Part shown: piece after piece, positions 1 to 9,599 of the stretch | Numbering within the stretch: the stretch's first letter is position 1 | Layout of the letters: the number at the start of each line of letters is the position of its first letter | Source of the DNA: Oscillatoria nigro-viridis PCC 7112 | GTDB taxonomy: Bacteria; Cyanobacteriota; Cyanobacteriia; Cyanobacteriales; Microcoleaceae | DNA: 64,000 nt | Reading direction: 5' to 3' | Assembly (NCBI RefSeq): GCF_000317475.1 | Contig: NC_019729.1 | Span: forward strand, 5,718,501-5,782,500 | Made by a program: the position numbers and the translations under genes | The notes under the pieces: model-generated | Database searches by the model: none | Told to the model about the DNA's origin: nothing | Seen by the model: the letters and a program-made list of their open reading frames with translations, nothing else

Positions 1-1145
<1,145 letters not shown>

Positions 1146-1467
1146 AAATGCGGATGCCTTGAATTGGGGACAGATCGGGTAAGATCGCGGTGTCGGAGAA
1201 GTGCGACAAAAGTTTACACTCAGAATCTTAACTAAATTTAACTTAACAATGCACTCTCAGGCAACAGAGCTTCGAGGACGATCGCTCCAGAAAAAGTTAG
1301 GTTAGTTACGGTAAGGGCGATCGTCCCGAATATAATGTTTGGTGCTGATTTCGATACCGATATAGGTAGAGTTAGAAGAATCGCCGCAAAACCCACTGTC
1401 TTTAAGCGTGGCAGTGTCAAGGGATAAGGCATGATAATGGTGAGGCTCAGTGAGGTAACACATTTCA
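1146..1467. other. Divergent intergenic region between ftsH and the ParM-like gene
   Basis: About 320 bases between two divergently transcribed genes, so it should hold both promoters. I see no strong consensus promoter, no tRNA and no convincing small gene. Several GATCG-containing HIP1-like fragments occur around 1280-1325. A GAGG stretch near 1452 is the only purine-rich tract ahead of the ATG at 1468. Confidence 0.5.
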
Positions 1468-2550
1468 ATGACAACTAGACAGCTTGTTCCTAATTCGGCT
1501 ATGCTGACCCAGCAGACTAAAGTCGCTTCTAACAAATCGATTATTAGTGCTGATTTGGGTCGGACGGCAACTAAAGCTTGCGTGAGTCGCAACCCTAGTA
1601 GCGTTGTTTTCATCCCTGCCAACGTGGCTGCTATGCCCGTGGAAAAGGTGCGGGGTGGCAGCTTTGAGTCCAAAGCAACAGACCCTCTGTTGGATATGTG
1701 GCTGGAGTACCAGGGCAGGGGTTACGCGATCGGTCAATTGGCGGCAGATTTTGGCGCTAATCTCGGCGGCGCCGACCAGTCGAAAGTAGTAGATGCTTTG
1801 GTTAAGGTTTTTTCCTGTGCTGGATATTTCCAGATGAAGGGCGAAATAGCAGTTGTGCTGGGTTTGCCGTTTTATTCGCAGGATCAGTTTGAGAAGGAAA
1901 AGGAAGAGATTATCAGCCAACTGCGCTCTCCCCACGTTGTGGTGTACCGGGGCGAGCGTGTGGATCTTAACATCAGTCACGTTTGGGTGATGCCCGAAGG
2001 CTTCGGCAGCCTGATTTGGTGCGAGGCTCAAGACAACAAGGAGTTTACGCCGGAGTTGCCCGAACTGTCGGTGGCTGTTGTTGATATCGGACACCAAACT
2101 ACGGATTTGTTAATGGTCGATCGTTTCCGGTTCGCCCGGGCGGCTTCTAAGAGCGATTCCTTCGCAATGAACAAGTTCTACGAACAAGTTGCCTCAAAAA
2201 TTCCGGGAGCTGACCCTCAATCTCTGTCTTTACTGGAAGCGGTGAATAAACCCGAGGGCCAGCGTTTCTACCGCCCCAGAGGAGCGACTAAGCCGACTAA
2301 TTTAGATCCAATTATTAAGGACTTGCGGGAGGCTTTCGCTAACGAACTGTCCGAACGTTTGGTGCAGTGGCTGCCGGAACGTGTGACGGATGTGGTTCTG
2401 ACAGGCGGTGGCGGAGAGTTTTTCTGGGAGGTGTTGCAACCTTTGCTTAAAGACGCCAATCTTAAGGCTCACTTGGCTCAGCCTTCTCGGAAAGCTAATG
2501 CTTTGGGACAGTTTATTTATGCTGAGGCTCAGCTAGCCACGATAAAGTAA
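1468..2550 (+). CDS. ParM/StbA-family actin-like ATPase
   Basis: A 360-residue actin-fold protein of the ParM/StbA/Alp type. On plasmids such proteins polymerise with ATP and push DNA copies apart; chromosomal members in cyanobacteria have no settled role. The actin fold is visible as a phosphate-1 motif near residues 26-35 (SADLGRTATK), a second phosphate loop VVDIGHQTTDLL near residue 205, and an adenosine motif VVLTGGGGEFF near residue 310. There is no signal peptide or membrane segment. The next gene starts 20 bases downstream on the same strand and encodes a small coiled-coil protein, an arrangement like parM-parR. No parC-like iteron array is obvious upstream. The ATPase assignment is firm; a DNA segregation role is inference. 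Confidence 0.85.
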   Translation: MTTRQLVPNSAMLTQQTKVASNKSIISADLGRTATKACVSRNPSSVVFIPANVAAMPVEKVRGGSFESKATDPLLDMWLEYQGRGYAIGQLAADFGANLGGADQSKVVDALVKVFSCAGYFQMKGEIAVVLGLPFYSQDQFEKEKEEIISQLRSPHVVVYRGERVDLNISHVWVMPEGFGSLIWCEAQDNKEFTPELPELSVAVVDIGHQTTDLLMVDRFRFARAASKSDSFAMNKFYEQVASKIPGADPQSLSLLEAVNKPEGQRFYRPRGATKPTNLDPIIKDLREAFANELSERLVQWLPERVTDVVLTGGGGEFFWEVLQPLLKDANLKAHLAQPSRKANALGQFIYAEAQLATIK

Positions 2551-2570
2551 CGCATTAAGGCTTGAACCCT

Positions 2571-3089
2571 ATGGCACTGTGGGCAAAAAATAAGGCGAAT
2601 TTCTCGGTGGCGTTTACGGAAGATGCTGCAGATCAAACTTTGCTGGCCGCTATTGAAAAAGAGTTGGCTTTCACGAAGTATCAGACTTTCAGCAATCTCT
2701 GCAAGCAAGCTTTGTGGCAGTTTTTGTCTGTATCTGAGTCTGCTAGCTCTACACAGAACTTTCAGCGGTTGGAACAGCGTATTGCTGAACTTGCGGTAAA
2801 ATTTGCTGAGTTTGAGCACAATGTTTCGGCAGAGGAATTAAGCCGTTTGGAGGGACTGGAACATCACCTGAGTCAACTGAGCGCGCAGTTGGATCAGTTG
2901 CAGGGGACTGTTAACAGTAAGTTTGCTCAAGTTTCTTTTGCCCGAGTTTCAAAAGTAGTAGAGCCTGGCCCGATTGAGTCTGAGTCTGTGGCGGATGATA
3001 ATGTAGTGTCTGATGCTGAAGTTGCTCCTCCTAGGGATTCCGATCCTTTGTTGGAGCGTTTAAGTTCTTTGTTACCCCAAGATTTCTAA
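2571..3089 (+). CDS. Small coiled-coil protein, possible ParM partner
   Basis: About 172 residues, unrecognised by name. The N-terminal 60 residues contain a segment (AFTKYQTFSNLCKQALWQFL) that resembles the helix part of ribbon-helix-helix or ParR-like DNA-binding domains. Residues about 65-125 are a predicted coiled coil rich in L, E and Q (RLEQRIAELAVKFAEFE; LEGLEHHLSQLSAQLDQL). The tail is acidic and ends in a leucine-rich LLERLSSLLPQDF. I chose the ATG at 2571 over the in-frame TTG at 2562 because the AAGG at 2557-2560 is about 10 bases from the ATG but almost touching the TTG. Position directly behind the ParM-like gene suggests an adaptor or DNA-binding partner. That is inference; no conserved motif proves it. 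Confidence 0.7.
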   Translation: MALWAKNKANFSVAFTEDAADQTLLAAIEKELAFTKYQTFSNLCKQALWQFLSVSESASSTQNFQRLEQRIAELAVKFAEFEHNVSAEELSRLEGLEHHLSQLSAQLDQLQGTVNSKFAQVSFARVSKVVEPGPIESESVADDNVVSDAEVAPPRDSDPLLERLSSLLPQDF

Positions 3090-3167
3090 AATGAGGTAGA
3101 CCCAGGCTAAAAAGCCTTGAGATGTAATGTTAGTGGCCCGCTGTTGGCAGCCGGTACTGAATACAGA

Positions 3168-3213
3168 AACAAAGCGATCGCTCTTTTGAAAAAAAAAGGG
3201 CGATCGCTTTGTT
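3168..3213 (+). terminator. HIP1-containing hairpin terminator
   Basis: An inverted repeat with arms around AACAAAGCGATCGC and GCGATCGCTTTGTT, separated by a short A/T-rich loop, lies about 80 bases after the small coiled-coil gene. The stem contains a HIP1 octamer in each arm. It probably ends the parM-like operon and may also serve the convergent gene that stops at 3272. Confidence 0.6.
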
Positions 3214-3271
3214 ATTGCCGATTTGAGATTTTAGATTTTAGATTTACTCATTTTTGTCTATACCATTCCGA

Positions 3272-4180
3272 TTATTCTATTAATCCTAATTTTTGCAATC
3301 GCGAACGAATGGCCCCAGATTGTCTCTGAAATTTATGAGCTAATTCACCAATTTGTTGACCGCTAGCATATTCATTCTTCAACTTCTCATCTTCTTCCCG
3401 ACTCCACTTGACATAAGCTCTGGGATACTTCTGGCGAATTTTCTCAACATCGTAGGTTTTAGGTCGAGCGGCATTATTTCGCTCGGCAGAACTCTGTGGT
3501 TGAGAATTGCGATCGCCCACTGCTTCTTGTACCCGGTTGGGAATCACAGCAATTTCTTCAGATAGCTCAGCCAAAGCATTGTCTACTTTTTGCTGAAGTT
3601 CTGTTAGCTGTCGCTGCTGCAAACTGCCCCACTGCGGCAGTTCGTTGATAAACTGCTGCAAGTCCAGAATTATTGTTGTCAAAGTTTCGACTTGCTGCAA
3701 CTCAGGCCGCTGTTTGAATTGGCGGCTGGTGAGTTCGATCTCGCTTTGAATCATTTTAATAGTTTTTTCTAAAATTATTAGTCGCTGGCGCAGGTTCTCA
3801 ATTGCTGAAATTAGAGAGTGTACGTTTTCTCCAGGCCCAACATTGAGATTTTCGCGAGATGTTTGGGAAAGAGTTTCGTCTAAAGCATTTACAGCAAGTT
3901 GCAATTGCTCGATCGCGCGATCGGTAGTAGCTGCTTGTTGATTTACGCGATCGAACGTGGCCGCCGTACTTGCTTTAACTTGCCTGTGCAGCTTCTGCCG
4001 GTTCACAAAATTCAACACCAACGAAATCACTACAGGCACTTGAGCATAAATGCTCTGTTCCCAAACCAAACTAGCAGCCAATCCCACAGCAGAGGCAGCA
4101 ATAAAAACCACTTCAGCAGTTTCTAACCAATTGCTCGACTTGGGATTTTGGATTTTGGTGGGTGAATTGGATGATGACAT
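3272..4180 (-). CDS. Membrane-anchored coiled-coil protein with C-terminal Myb/SANT-like domain
   Basis: 302 residues, function unknown. Residues about 15-60 hold two closely spaced hydrophobic stretches (VFIAASAVGLAASLVW; VPVVISLVLNFV) that look like a membrane hairpin. Residues 65-215 are a long, Q- and E-rich coiled coil. The last 55 residues (KYPRAYVKWSREEDEKL, EYASGQQIGELAHKF, GAIRSRLQKLGL) match the Myb/SANT-like helical domain often found at the ends of cyanobacterial proteins. A start at 4180 is the first Met, followed by a hydrophilic leader. It is convergent with the parM-like pair and stands alone as a transcription unit. A DNA- or protein-binding tail on a membrane anchor is unusual, but no function should be assigned. 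Confidence 0.75.
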   Translation of the reverse strand: MSSSNSPTKIQNPKSSNWLETAEVVFIAASAVGLAASLVWEQSIYAQVPVVISLVLNFVNRQKLHRQVKASTAATFDRVNQQAATTDRAIEQLQLAVNALDETLSQTSRENLNVGPGENVHSLISAIENLRQRLIILEKTIKMIQSEIELTSRQFKQRPELQQVETLTTIILDLQQFINELPQWGSLQQRQLTELQQKVDNALAELSEEIAVIPNRVQEAVGDRNSQPQSSAERNNAARPKTYDVEKIRQKYPRAYVKWSREEDEKLKNEYASGQQIGELAHKFQRQSGAIRSRLQKLGLIE

Positions 4181-4183
4181 AAG

Positions 4184-4220
4184 TTAATTGGGAATTGGGA
4201 ATTGGGAATTGGAAATTGGG
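4184..4220. repeat. Heptanucleotide tandem repeat (AATTGGG)
   Basis: About five imperfect copies of AATTGGG/AATTGGA directly upstream of the preceding minus-strand gene. This belongs to the short tandemly repeated repetitive (STRR) class typical of filamentous cyanobacteria. Confidence 0.7.
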
Positions 4221-4286
4221 AGGCTGTACATCACGGAATTTAAAATTACTATGGGTTTTTTATTTATGTCAATCTAATTAAATATA

Positions 4287-5684
4287 TTAAATCTGCAGAA
4301 TTACCCTAGCTAAAGTGAAATAAATCAAGACCCCGAGGACATCAACTGCGGTGGTAATAAAAGGAGCAGACATTAAAGCGGGGTCTAAACCCAAAGAACG
4401 AAATAGAAACGGCAGAGCTGAACCGGCAATAGAAGCTAAAATTGCGATCGCCAACAAACTCGCTCCCACCGCGGTTGCCACTGCTAAATTCCCTTGCAGA
4501 GTGTAAGCCCAGCCCGTCGCTACAGTCCCCAATATAGCTCCTAGCAGCGCTCCCGCCATCCCCTCGCGAACAATTACTTGAAACGGGCCCATTGCTGTAA
4601 TTTCATCAGTGTTCAAACCGCGAATGACAACAGTTGAGGACTGAGCTCCGACATTGCCTCCAGTTCCCGTCAGCAGGGGAATAAAGGCTGCTAGGGCGAC
4701 TACTTGGTGCAAAATATCTTCTTGAGCTCTAATAATTGCGCCGGTGACAGTATTAGTTAAAAGCAGAACAAACAGCCACACGACCCTTTTCCGGGCAACA
4801 GTGATTAAATCGGTCTGAAAATAATTGTCGCCGCCGGACTGGACGCCGCCCAAGGTATAAATATCTTTGGCTGCTTCTTGTTCTAAAATGTCGATCGCGT
4901 CGTCAACTGTAATGATGCCGACGAGACGCTGTTCGCGGTCTACAACGGGCACTGCTAAAAAATCGTAACGCTGGATCAGCCTAGCAACTTCTTCTCGATC
5001 CGTTCCTGTTTGAACAGAAACTACTTCGCGGGTCATAATTTCCCCGACAGTTTTGTCGAGGGGGGAAGTGACTAAATCCCGCAGAGATAAAATACCTGTC
5101 AAGCTGCGTCCGGCGTCGGTGACGTAAAGAGAATAAATTGTTTCGGTAGTTTTAGCCAAAGAGCGAATTCGGTCTAAAGCTTGGGCGACGGTAAAGCTTT
5201 CTTTCAGAGAAATGTATTCCGGGGTCATGATCCGGCCGGCGGTACTGGCTTCGTAACCCAAGAGTTGCGCCGTTGCTTCTCGTTCCGTCGGGCTCAATTC
5301 ACCCAACAGGCGACGGACTAATATTGCCGGCAGTTCGTCAAACAGTTTAGCTCGATCGTCCGGGGACATTTTGTCTACAATGTCAATGACTTCTTGGCGT
5401 TTGAATTTTTCGCAGAGGGACTGCTGAACGCTGGAGTCGAGATATTCGTAAACTGCGATGGCTTCGTCTTTGGAAAGCAAGCGGAAAGCTATTACTTGCA
5501 TGGTTTCTGGCAGGCCTTCGATAGCTTCAGCTATGTCTGCTTCCTGCACCGGGTGCAAAATAGCTTTTGCTCCTTTAAAGTCTCCTTCTTCCAACAGGGC
5601 CCTTAACTGCGATCGAACTAATTCGCGCAGTTCTTTTCGCGCGTAGGTGGGTAGAGAAGACGATTGATAACTTTTTTCTGTCAC
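4287..5684 (-). CDS. mgtE: MgtE-type magnesium channel/transporter
   Basis: 465 residues with the full MgtE architecture: an N-terminal helical superhelix domain (residues about 15-135; DIAEAIEGLPE, KMSPDDRAKLFDELP), two CBS domains (about 140-270; MTPEYISLKES, GILSLRDLV, IMTREVVSVQ, FLAVPVVDRE, GIITVDDAIDIL), a plug helix, and five C-terminal membrane helices (about 290-465). The conserved pore-region signature PLLTGTGGNVGAQSSTVVIRG is present. It imports Mg2+ across the plasma membrane, gated by intracellular Mg2+ bound in the cytosolic domains. The start is supported by a strong AGGAGGG a few bases upstream (5690-5696). The 193 bases upstream show no recognisable magnesium riboswitch. Cyanobacteria need much Mg2+ for chlorophyll and ATP. 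Confidence 0.95.
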   Translation of the reverse strand: MTEKSYQSSSLPTYARKELRELVRSQLRALLEEGDFKGAKAILHPVQEADIAEAIEGLPETMQVIAFRLLSKDEAIAVYEYLDSSVQQSLCEKFKRQEVIDIVDKMSPDDRAKLFDELPAILVRRLLGELSPTEREATAQLLGYEASTAGRIMTPEYISLKESFTVAQALDRIRSLAKTTETIYSLYVTDAGRSLTGILSLRDLVTSPLDKTVGEIMTREVVSVQTGTDREEVARLIQRYDFLAVPVVDREQRLVGIITVDDAIDILEQEAAKDIYTLGGVQSGGDNYFQTDLITVARKRVVWLFVLLLTNTVTGAIIRAQEDILHQVVALAAFIPLLTGTGGNVGAQSSTVVIRGLNTDEITAMGPFQVIVREGMAGALLGAILGTVATGWAYTLQGNLAVATAVGASLLAIAILASIAGSALPFLFRSLGLDPALMSAPFITTAVDVLGVLIYFTLARVILQI

Positions 5685-5877
5685 TGATGACCCTCCTAAA
5701 CCTGTGCTGCGCGCCTTCCTGAATCCAGTTTAGAGCGTATTGACGCCACTGGTTGCAGTTATACGATTTATACCGGCGGGGTTAGCAACCCAGTTTCTTA
5801 GTGGAGGCTTTACCACCAAACCAAGATGTATTCTCGCAACCGTTTTTTTTGGTATGGTGTTTTTTATATTGATTTAC

Positions 5878-7614
5878 TTAAACTAACAATTGATATTTTT
5901 CTTGTGCCAAACGGTAAAGTGGCCGCCACACCAAACGGTTAGTCAATACAACCAACAACGACATCACAGAAGTAGCAGCCAACAGCAAGGGGAAATTCCC
6001 AGATGCCGTAGCCTGAGAAATAGTTTCTCCCAAACCCTCTGTAGTAACAATTTGACCTTTAAACTGCACGTACTCGCTGACAATACTTGCATTCCAAGCA
6101 CCGCCAACTGCTGTAATAATTCCTGTGATCAAGTATGGGAAAATTCCCGGTAGAATTAAAGTTTTCCAGCGCTGGATTAGGGATAGTTTGTAAACTTGCG
6201 CGGCTTCAAACAACTCGGAAGGGATCGATTGAGCGCCGGCAATAACATTAAACAGCAAATACCACATTGTCCCCAACATCATCAGCGCCACCGAACCAAT
6301 TTGCAAGCCGCCTCCAGCGTGAATTAAAGCTAGTAGCAATACGGGAAATAAAGCAGTTGCCGGTACAGAAGCTGCTATTTGTACTAATGGCTGCAAAATT
6401 TGAGCTAAACGCGGATTTCGACCGATCGCCACTCCGACCGGCACTGTCCACAACAGCGATAAAAATAGCGCGCAAATGACCCGCAAAGCTGTGAAAAATG
6501 CACCTGTCATGACTTTTTGCCAGTCAGACAAATTCAGCAACCGCAGCAGCAGCACTGCTTCCCAAGTTCCCCAAAGCACAATGACGGCAAACCCGCTAAC
6601 AAATATCCAATTTATCCAATTTCCGATGCGGCTTTTTTGTCGGGGATTTGTTGGTAAATTAACAGGTGCAAAAGCTCTTGCCAAACCGATATCAAAACTG
6701 TCGCCTATCGGCGAAATACGCGACTTGACAACCCGCAGCGTTGCCGATCGCCTTAAAAAATCTAACACGTTTGACTGCGGTACATTTGTAGCTTCCACCG
6801 CTTGATATTTAAACTTTTCTACCCACGCAATCAAAGGCTGCCATATCAAAAAATCTATGGCTACAATCACCCCAATTAAGACTGCTAAACCCCAGCCGAT
6901 CGCCCCAAAATTACCTTCATTGGCTGCCTTGCCCAAATAGGAACCGAGTCCGGGCAAATTAAAGTTTTTCTCCCCCAATGTAAAAGATTCGATCGCAATC
7001 AAAAAGAACCAGCCGCCCGCCACTGACATGACGCTGTTCCACACCAGCCCGATCGCACCAGCGGGCAATTCTAACGTCCAGAACCGCTGCCAAGCATTCA
7101 GCCGATAAACTTGGGCAGCTTCCTTAAGTTCTCGCGGAATCCCGGACAGCGACTGATAGAAACTAAAGGTCATATTCCAAGTCATTCCCGTAAATATTAA
7201 GATAATCGATGCGAGTTCTACGCCGATTCTTTGACCGGGAAATAAAGTAACTAGCGCTAAAACAACTCCCGGTAAAAAAGATAAAACTGGAATCGACTGC
7301 AAAATGTCTAACAAGGGAATTAAAATTTTGGCTGCTAGGGGAAAGCGGTAAGCAGAATAAGCATAAACTAGGGTAAACAGCAGCGATAAAAAATAGGCTG
7401 CTACCATGCGTAAGAGACTCTGGGCTGTATAGGCTGGCAAGACATTTAGAGTAGTCTCAATTTTGAAATTTGGGTTGTAGTCACTGCTGAATTGAGAAGC
7501 TGTTTGGACAATTACCAAAATTAGAGAGAAGATGGCTAGAATCAGCAAACCGTCTTGCCAAGTCCAAGCTGACCTTTCTAAAGTTTTATTGGCCGGTGTT
7601 AGAGGTCTGGTCAT
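5878..7614 (-). CDS. ABC transporter permease, two fused permease domains (nitrate/sulfonate/bicarbonate class)
   Basis: 578 residues containing two tandem BPD-type permease domains. Each has its own EAA loop for docking the ATPase: ELKEAAQVYRLNAWQRFW (residues about 165-185) and ELFEAAQVYKLSLIQRW (about 470-490). About twelve hydrophobic helices are visible. The fused arrangement means one polypeptide provides the whole membrane pore. The family is the NitT/TauT type, which imports oxyanions such as nitrate, cyanate, bicarbonate, sulfonates or taurine, but the substrate cannot be told from the permease. It is followed upstream (in the transcription sense) by its ATPase, 240 bases away across a repeat tract. 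No solute-binding protein gene is nearby. Confidence 0.88.
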   Translation of the reverse strand: MTRPLTPANKTLERSAWTWQDGLLILAIFSLILVIVQTASQFSSDYNPNFKIETTLNVLPAYTAQSLLRMVAAYFLSLLFTLVYAYSAYRFPLAAKILIPLLDILQSIPVLSFLPGVVLALVTLFPGQRIGVELASIILIFTGMTWNMTFSFYQSLSGIPRELKEAAQVYRLNAWQRFWTLELPAGAIGLVWNSVMSVAGGWFFLIAIESFTLGEKNFNLPGLGSYLGKAANEGNFGAIGWGLAVLIGVIVAIDFLIWQPLIAWVEKFKYQAVEATNVPQSNVLDFLRRSATLRVVKSRISPIGDSFDIGLARAFAPVNLPTNPRQKSRIGNWINWIFVSGFAVIVLWGTWEAVLLLRLLNLSDWQKVMTGAFFTALRVICALFLSLLWTVPVGVAIGRNPRLAQILQPLVQIAASVPATALFPVLLLALIHAGGGLQIGSVALMMLGTMWYLLFNVIAGAQSIPSELFEAAQVYKLSLIQRWKTLILPGIFPYLITGIITAVGGAWNASIVSEYVQFKGQIVTTEGLGETISQATASGNFPLLLAATSVMSLLVVLTNRLVWRPLYRLAQEKYQLLV

Positions 7615-7635
7615 AATAATTAGTTATTGGGAAGG

Positions 7636-7786
7636 GGGCATGGGCCCGCGCAGGGCATCGGGCAAATAGGGCATCGGGCAAATAGGGCATGGGGCATCGG
7701 CCCGCGTAGGGCATCGGCCCGCGCAGGGCATCGGCCCGCGTAGGGCATCGGTTATTAGTTATTGGTTATTAGTTATTGGTTATTGG
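7636..7786. repeat. Tandem repeat tract between ABC transporter genes
   Basis: Two repeat types lie side by side. First are about five copies of a roughly 17-bp unit (GGGCATCGGCCCGCGTA with variants). Then come several 7-bp copies of TTATTGG/TTATTAG. They fill most of the gap between the ATPase and permease genes, so they are probably transcribed if the two genes form one operon. Confidence 0.75.
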
Positions 7787-7854
7787 AGGCAGAGCCTGGG
7801 AACAAGACTAAGATACCAATAAATAACAAATAACAAATAAGAAATAGCAAATAA

Positions 7855-9198
7855 CTACTCAGCTTTATCTTCCGATTCTAAGAAAATTTCGCCTCCTGGT
7901 TCGTCGTAGCTGTACAACTCTGCATAACGTCCCCAATCAATAGCTGTTTTCAATTGCCGCATTGCTTCTTGGGGGCTAAAGTGGGCTTCTAGAATATCCA
8001 AAATCAATTCTTCAGAGATGCGGTGATTGCGCTTGGCCTGAAGCATTCGAGAAATTTGCTGTACCAGGCGAGTATTGCTGAGAATTTGGGTGCGAACAAT
8101 TTGTTTGCGCTGGTCAATGCCGCCGGCAATGAACTGAATGCCAACTGGTGTTAACAGGAGGTCACCTTCTTGAATTACCAGAAATTCCATTAATTTTGCT
8201 GCTTCCACGATCGGCAAAATGTCGTCAACCTCTAACATTAATTCTTGACCGAGGCGGTAGAGGTCTTTTTCCTTGCGATCTTCCAAGAGTTCCAACAAAC
8301 CGGCGATCGCACCGGTTCGCACCTGCGGCAGAGATTGGTATTTAGCGCTTTGAGGGGGTTGAGGTTGAGACACAGCAGCGACACTTTCAGCAGGTGCTGT
8401 CACTGTTTCGCAGCTCAATTCGGGATTGGTGAGAATTTTGTAAACTTGGTCTACAAGAGCTTGAAATTCGGGAGTTTTACGATCGCGGTAGTGCGGCAAA
8501 GTCACCGTTAACTCGGCGCGAATTCGCCCCGGGTTGCGACCCAAGACTACAACGCGATCGGCTAAAATTACCGCTTCCTCAATCCCGTGAGTTACGATTA
8601 ACACAGCTTGAGTCGGAATCTTTTTTTCCAGCCACAAATCTAATAACTCAAACCGCAAGTTTTCTGCGGTCAGCACGTCTAAAGCTGAAAACGGTTCATC
8701 CATGCAAAGCAATTCGGGTTCTACCGCCAAAGCTCTAGCAAATCCTACCCGCTGCCGCATCCCGCCGGAAAGTTCTTTCGGGTAAGCATTTTCAAATCCG
8801 TCTAAACCGATAATGTCAATCATCCGCAAGGCTTTTTGCCGGCGCGGTTCGGCCAATTCTCCTTTAGCTTTTAAGCCTAATTCTACATTTTCTAGTACCG
8901 TCAGCCAGGGATAAAGCGCAAAGTTTTGAAATACAATAGCCACTCCAGGATTTAAGCCGACTAAAGGACGATTGTGGTAGAGAACTTGACCGTTGCTGGG
9001 CGGGATAAGTCCGGCAATCATCCGCATTAATGTTGATTTACCCGAACCTGATGGACCGAGTAAAGCTACTATTTCGCCCGCTCGGATCTCCAAATTAATT
9101 GAGTCTAAAATAGAGATTTTTTGACCGTTGGGCTGCGGGTAAGCCTTGCTAACTCCTTCTAAGGTGATGAGGTCCTCTGTTGCTGTTTGAACTACCAT
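7855..9198 (-). CDS. ABC transporter ATP-binding protein with AAA-associated C-terminal domain
   Basis: 447 residues. The N-terminal 255 residues are an ABC ATPase of the NitT/TauT class: Walker A GPSGSGKST, Q-loop VFQNFALYPW, signature LSGGMRQRVGFARAL, Walker B LLCMDEPFSALD, H-loop VTHGIEEAV. After a linker (PAESVAAVSQPQPPQ) the C-terminal 150 residues (GLLELLEDRKEKDLYRLG, ILPIVEAAKLMEF, ILDILEAHFSPQEAM) match the AAA-associated domain found on a subset of these ATPases, probably regulatory. A good AGGAGG ribosome site lies just upstream of the ATG at 9198. It energises the fused permease encoded downstream. The substrate is unknown. Confidence 0.92.
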   Translation of the reverse strand: MVVQTATEDLITLEGVSKAYPQPNGQKISILDSINLEIRAGEIVALLGPSGSGKSTLMRMIAGLIPPSNGQVLYHNRPLVGLNPGVAIVFQNFALYPWLTVLENVELGLKAKGELAEPRRQKALRMIDIIGLDGFENAYPKELSGGMRQRVGFARALAVEPELLCMDEPFSALDVLTAENLRFELLDLWLEKKIPTQAVLIVTHGIEEAVILADRVVVLGRNPGRIRAELTVTLPHYRDRKTPEFQALVDQVYKILTNPELSCETVTAPAESVAAVSQPQPPQSAKYQSLPQVRTGAIAGLLELLEDRKEKDLYRLGQELMLEVDDILPIVEAAKLMEFLVIQEGDLLLTPVGIQFIAGGIDQRKQIVRTQILSNTRLVQQISRMLQAKRNHRISEELILDILEAHFSPQEAMRQLKTAIDWGRYAELYSYDEPGGEIFLESEDKAE

Positions 9199-9238
9199 AA
9201 TTAAACCTCCTAGGTTTTGTTTAAATTTAGTTATTAGT

Positions 9239-9294
9239 CAGTAGTCAGTAGTCCGCAGTCAGTAGTCCGCAGTCCGCAGTCAGCAGTCATTAGT
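9239..9294. repeat. Eight tandem 7-bp repeats (CAGTAGT / CCGCAGT)
   Basis: An exact period of seven bases, with units CAGTAGT, CAGTAGT, CCGCAGT, CAGTAGT, CCGCAGT, CCGCAGT, CAGCAGT, CATTAGT. It sits immediately upstream of the ABC ATPase gene, in its leader or promoter region. It is a cyanobacterial STRR tract. Confidence 0.85.
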
Positions 9295-9599
9295 TAAAAA
9301 CTCTGGGAAACTGACAACGGATAACGGCTAATTGATACCTATTTCGTAAAATAATGCAACGGCAGGCAAGGCTCAAACCATGATGAAGTCAGTCATTCTC
9401 AATCGAAAATCCAAAATCGAAAATCGAAAATGGTATGACTGCCGAGTATTCGGTCAATTTTCTGTGACAGACGATCGCTTTTTCACCAGCAACAAGACTC
9501 GAAAAGCAGCGAGTTGGAGCGCAACTGAAAATATAACCCGCCAAGTAATTGAGCTATGGTACACAATTATCATCGCCCAACTGCCCAGAAATCATTATC

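Noticed and set aside
2562..2570. TTG start extending the ParM-partner protein by three residues
   Set aside because: The AAGG ribosome site almost touches this TTG but is well placed for the ATG at 2571.
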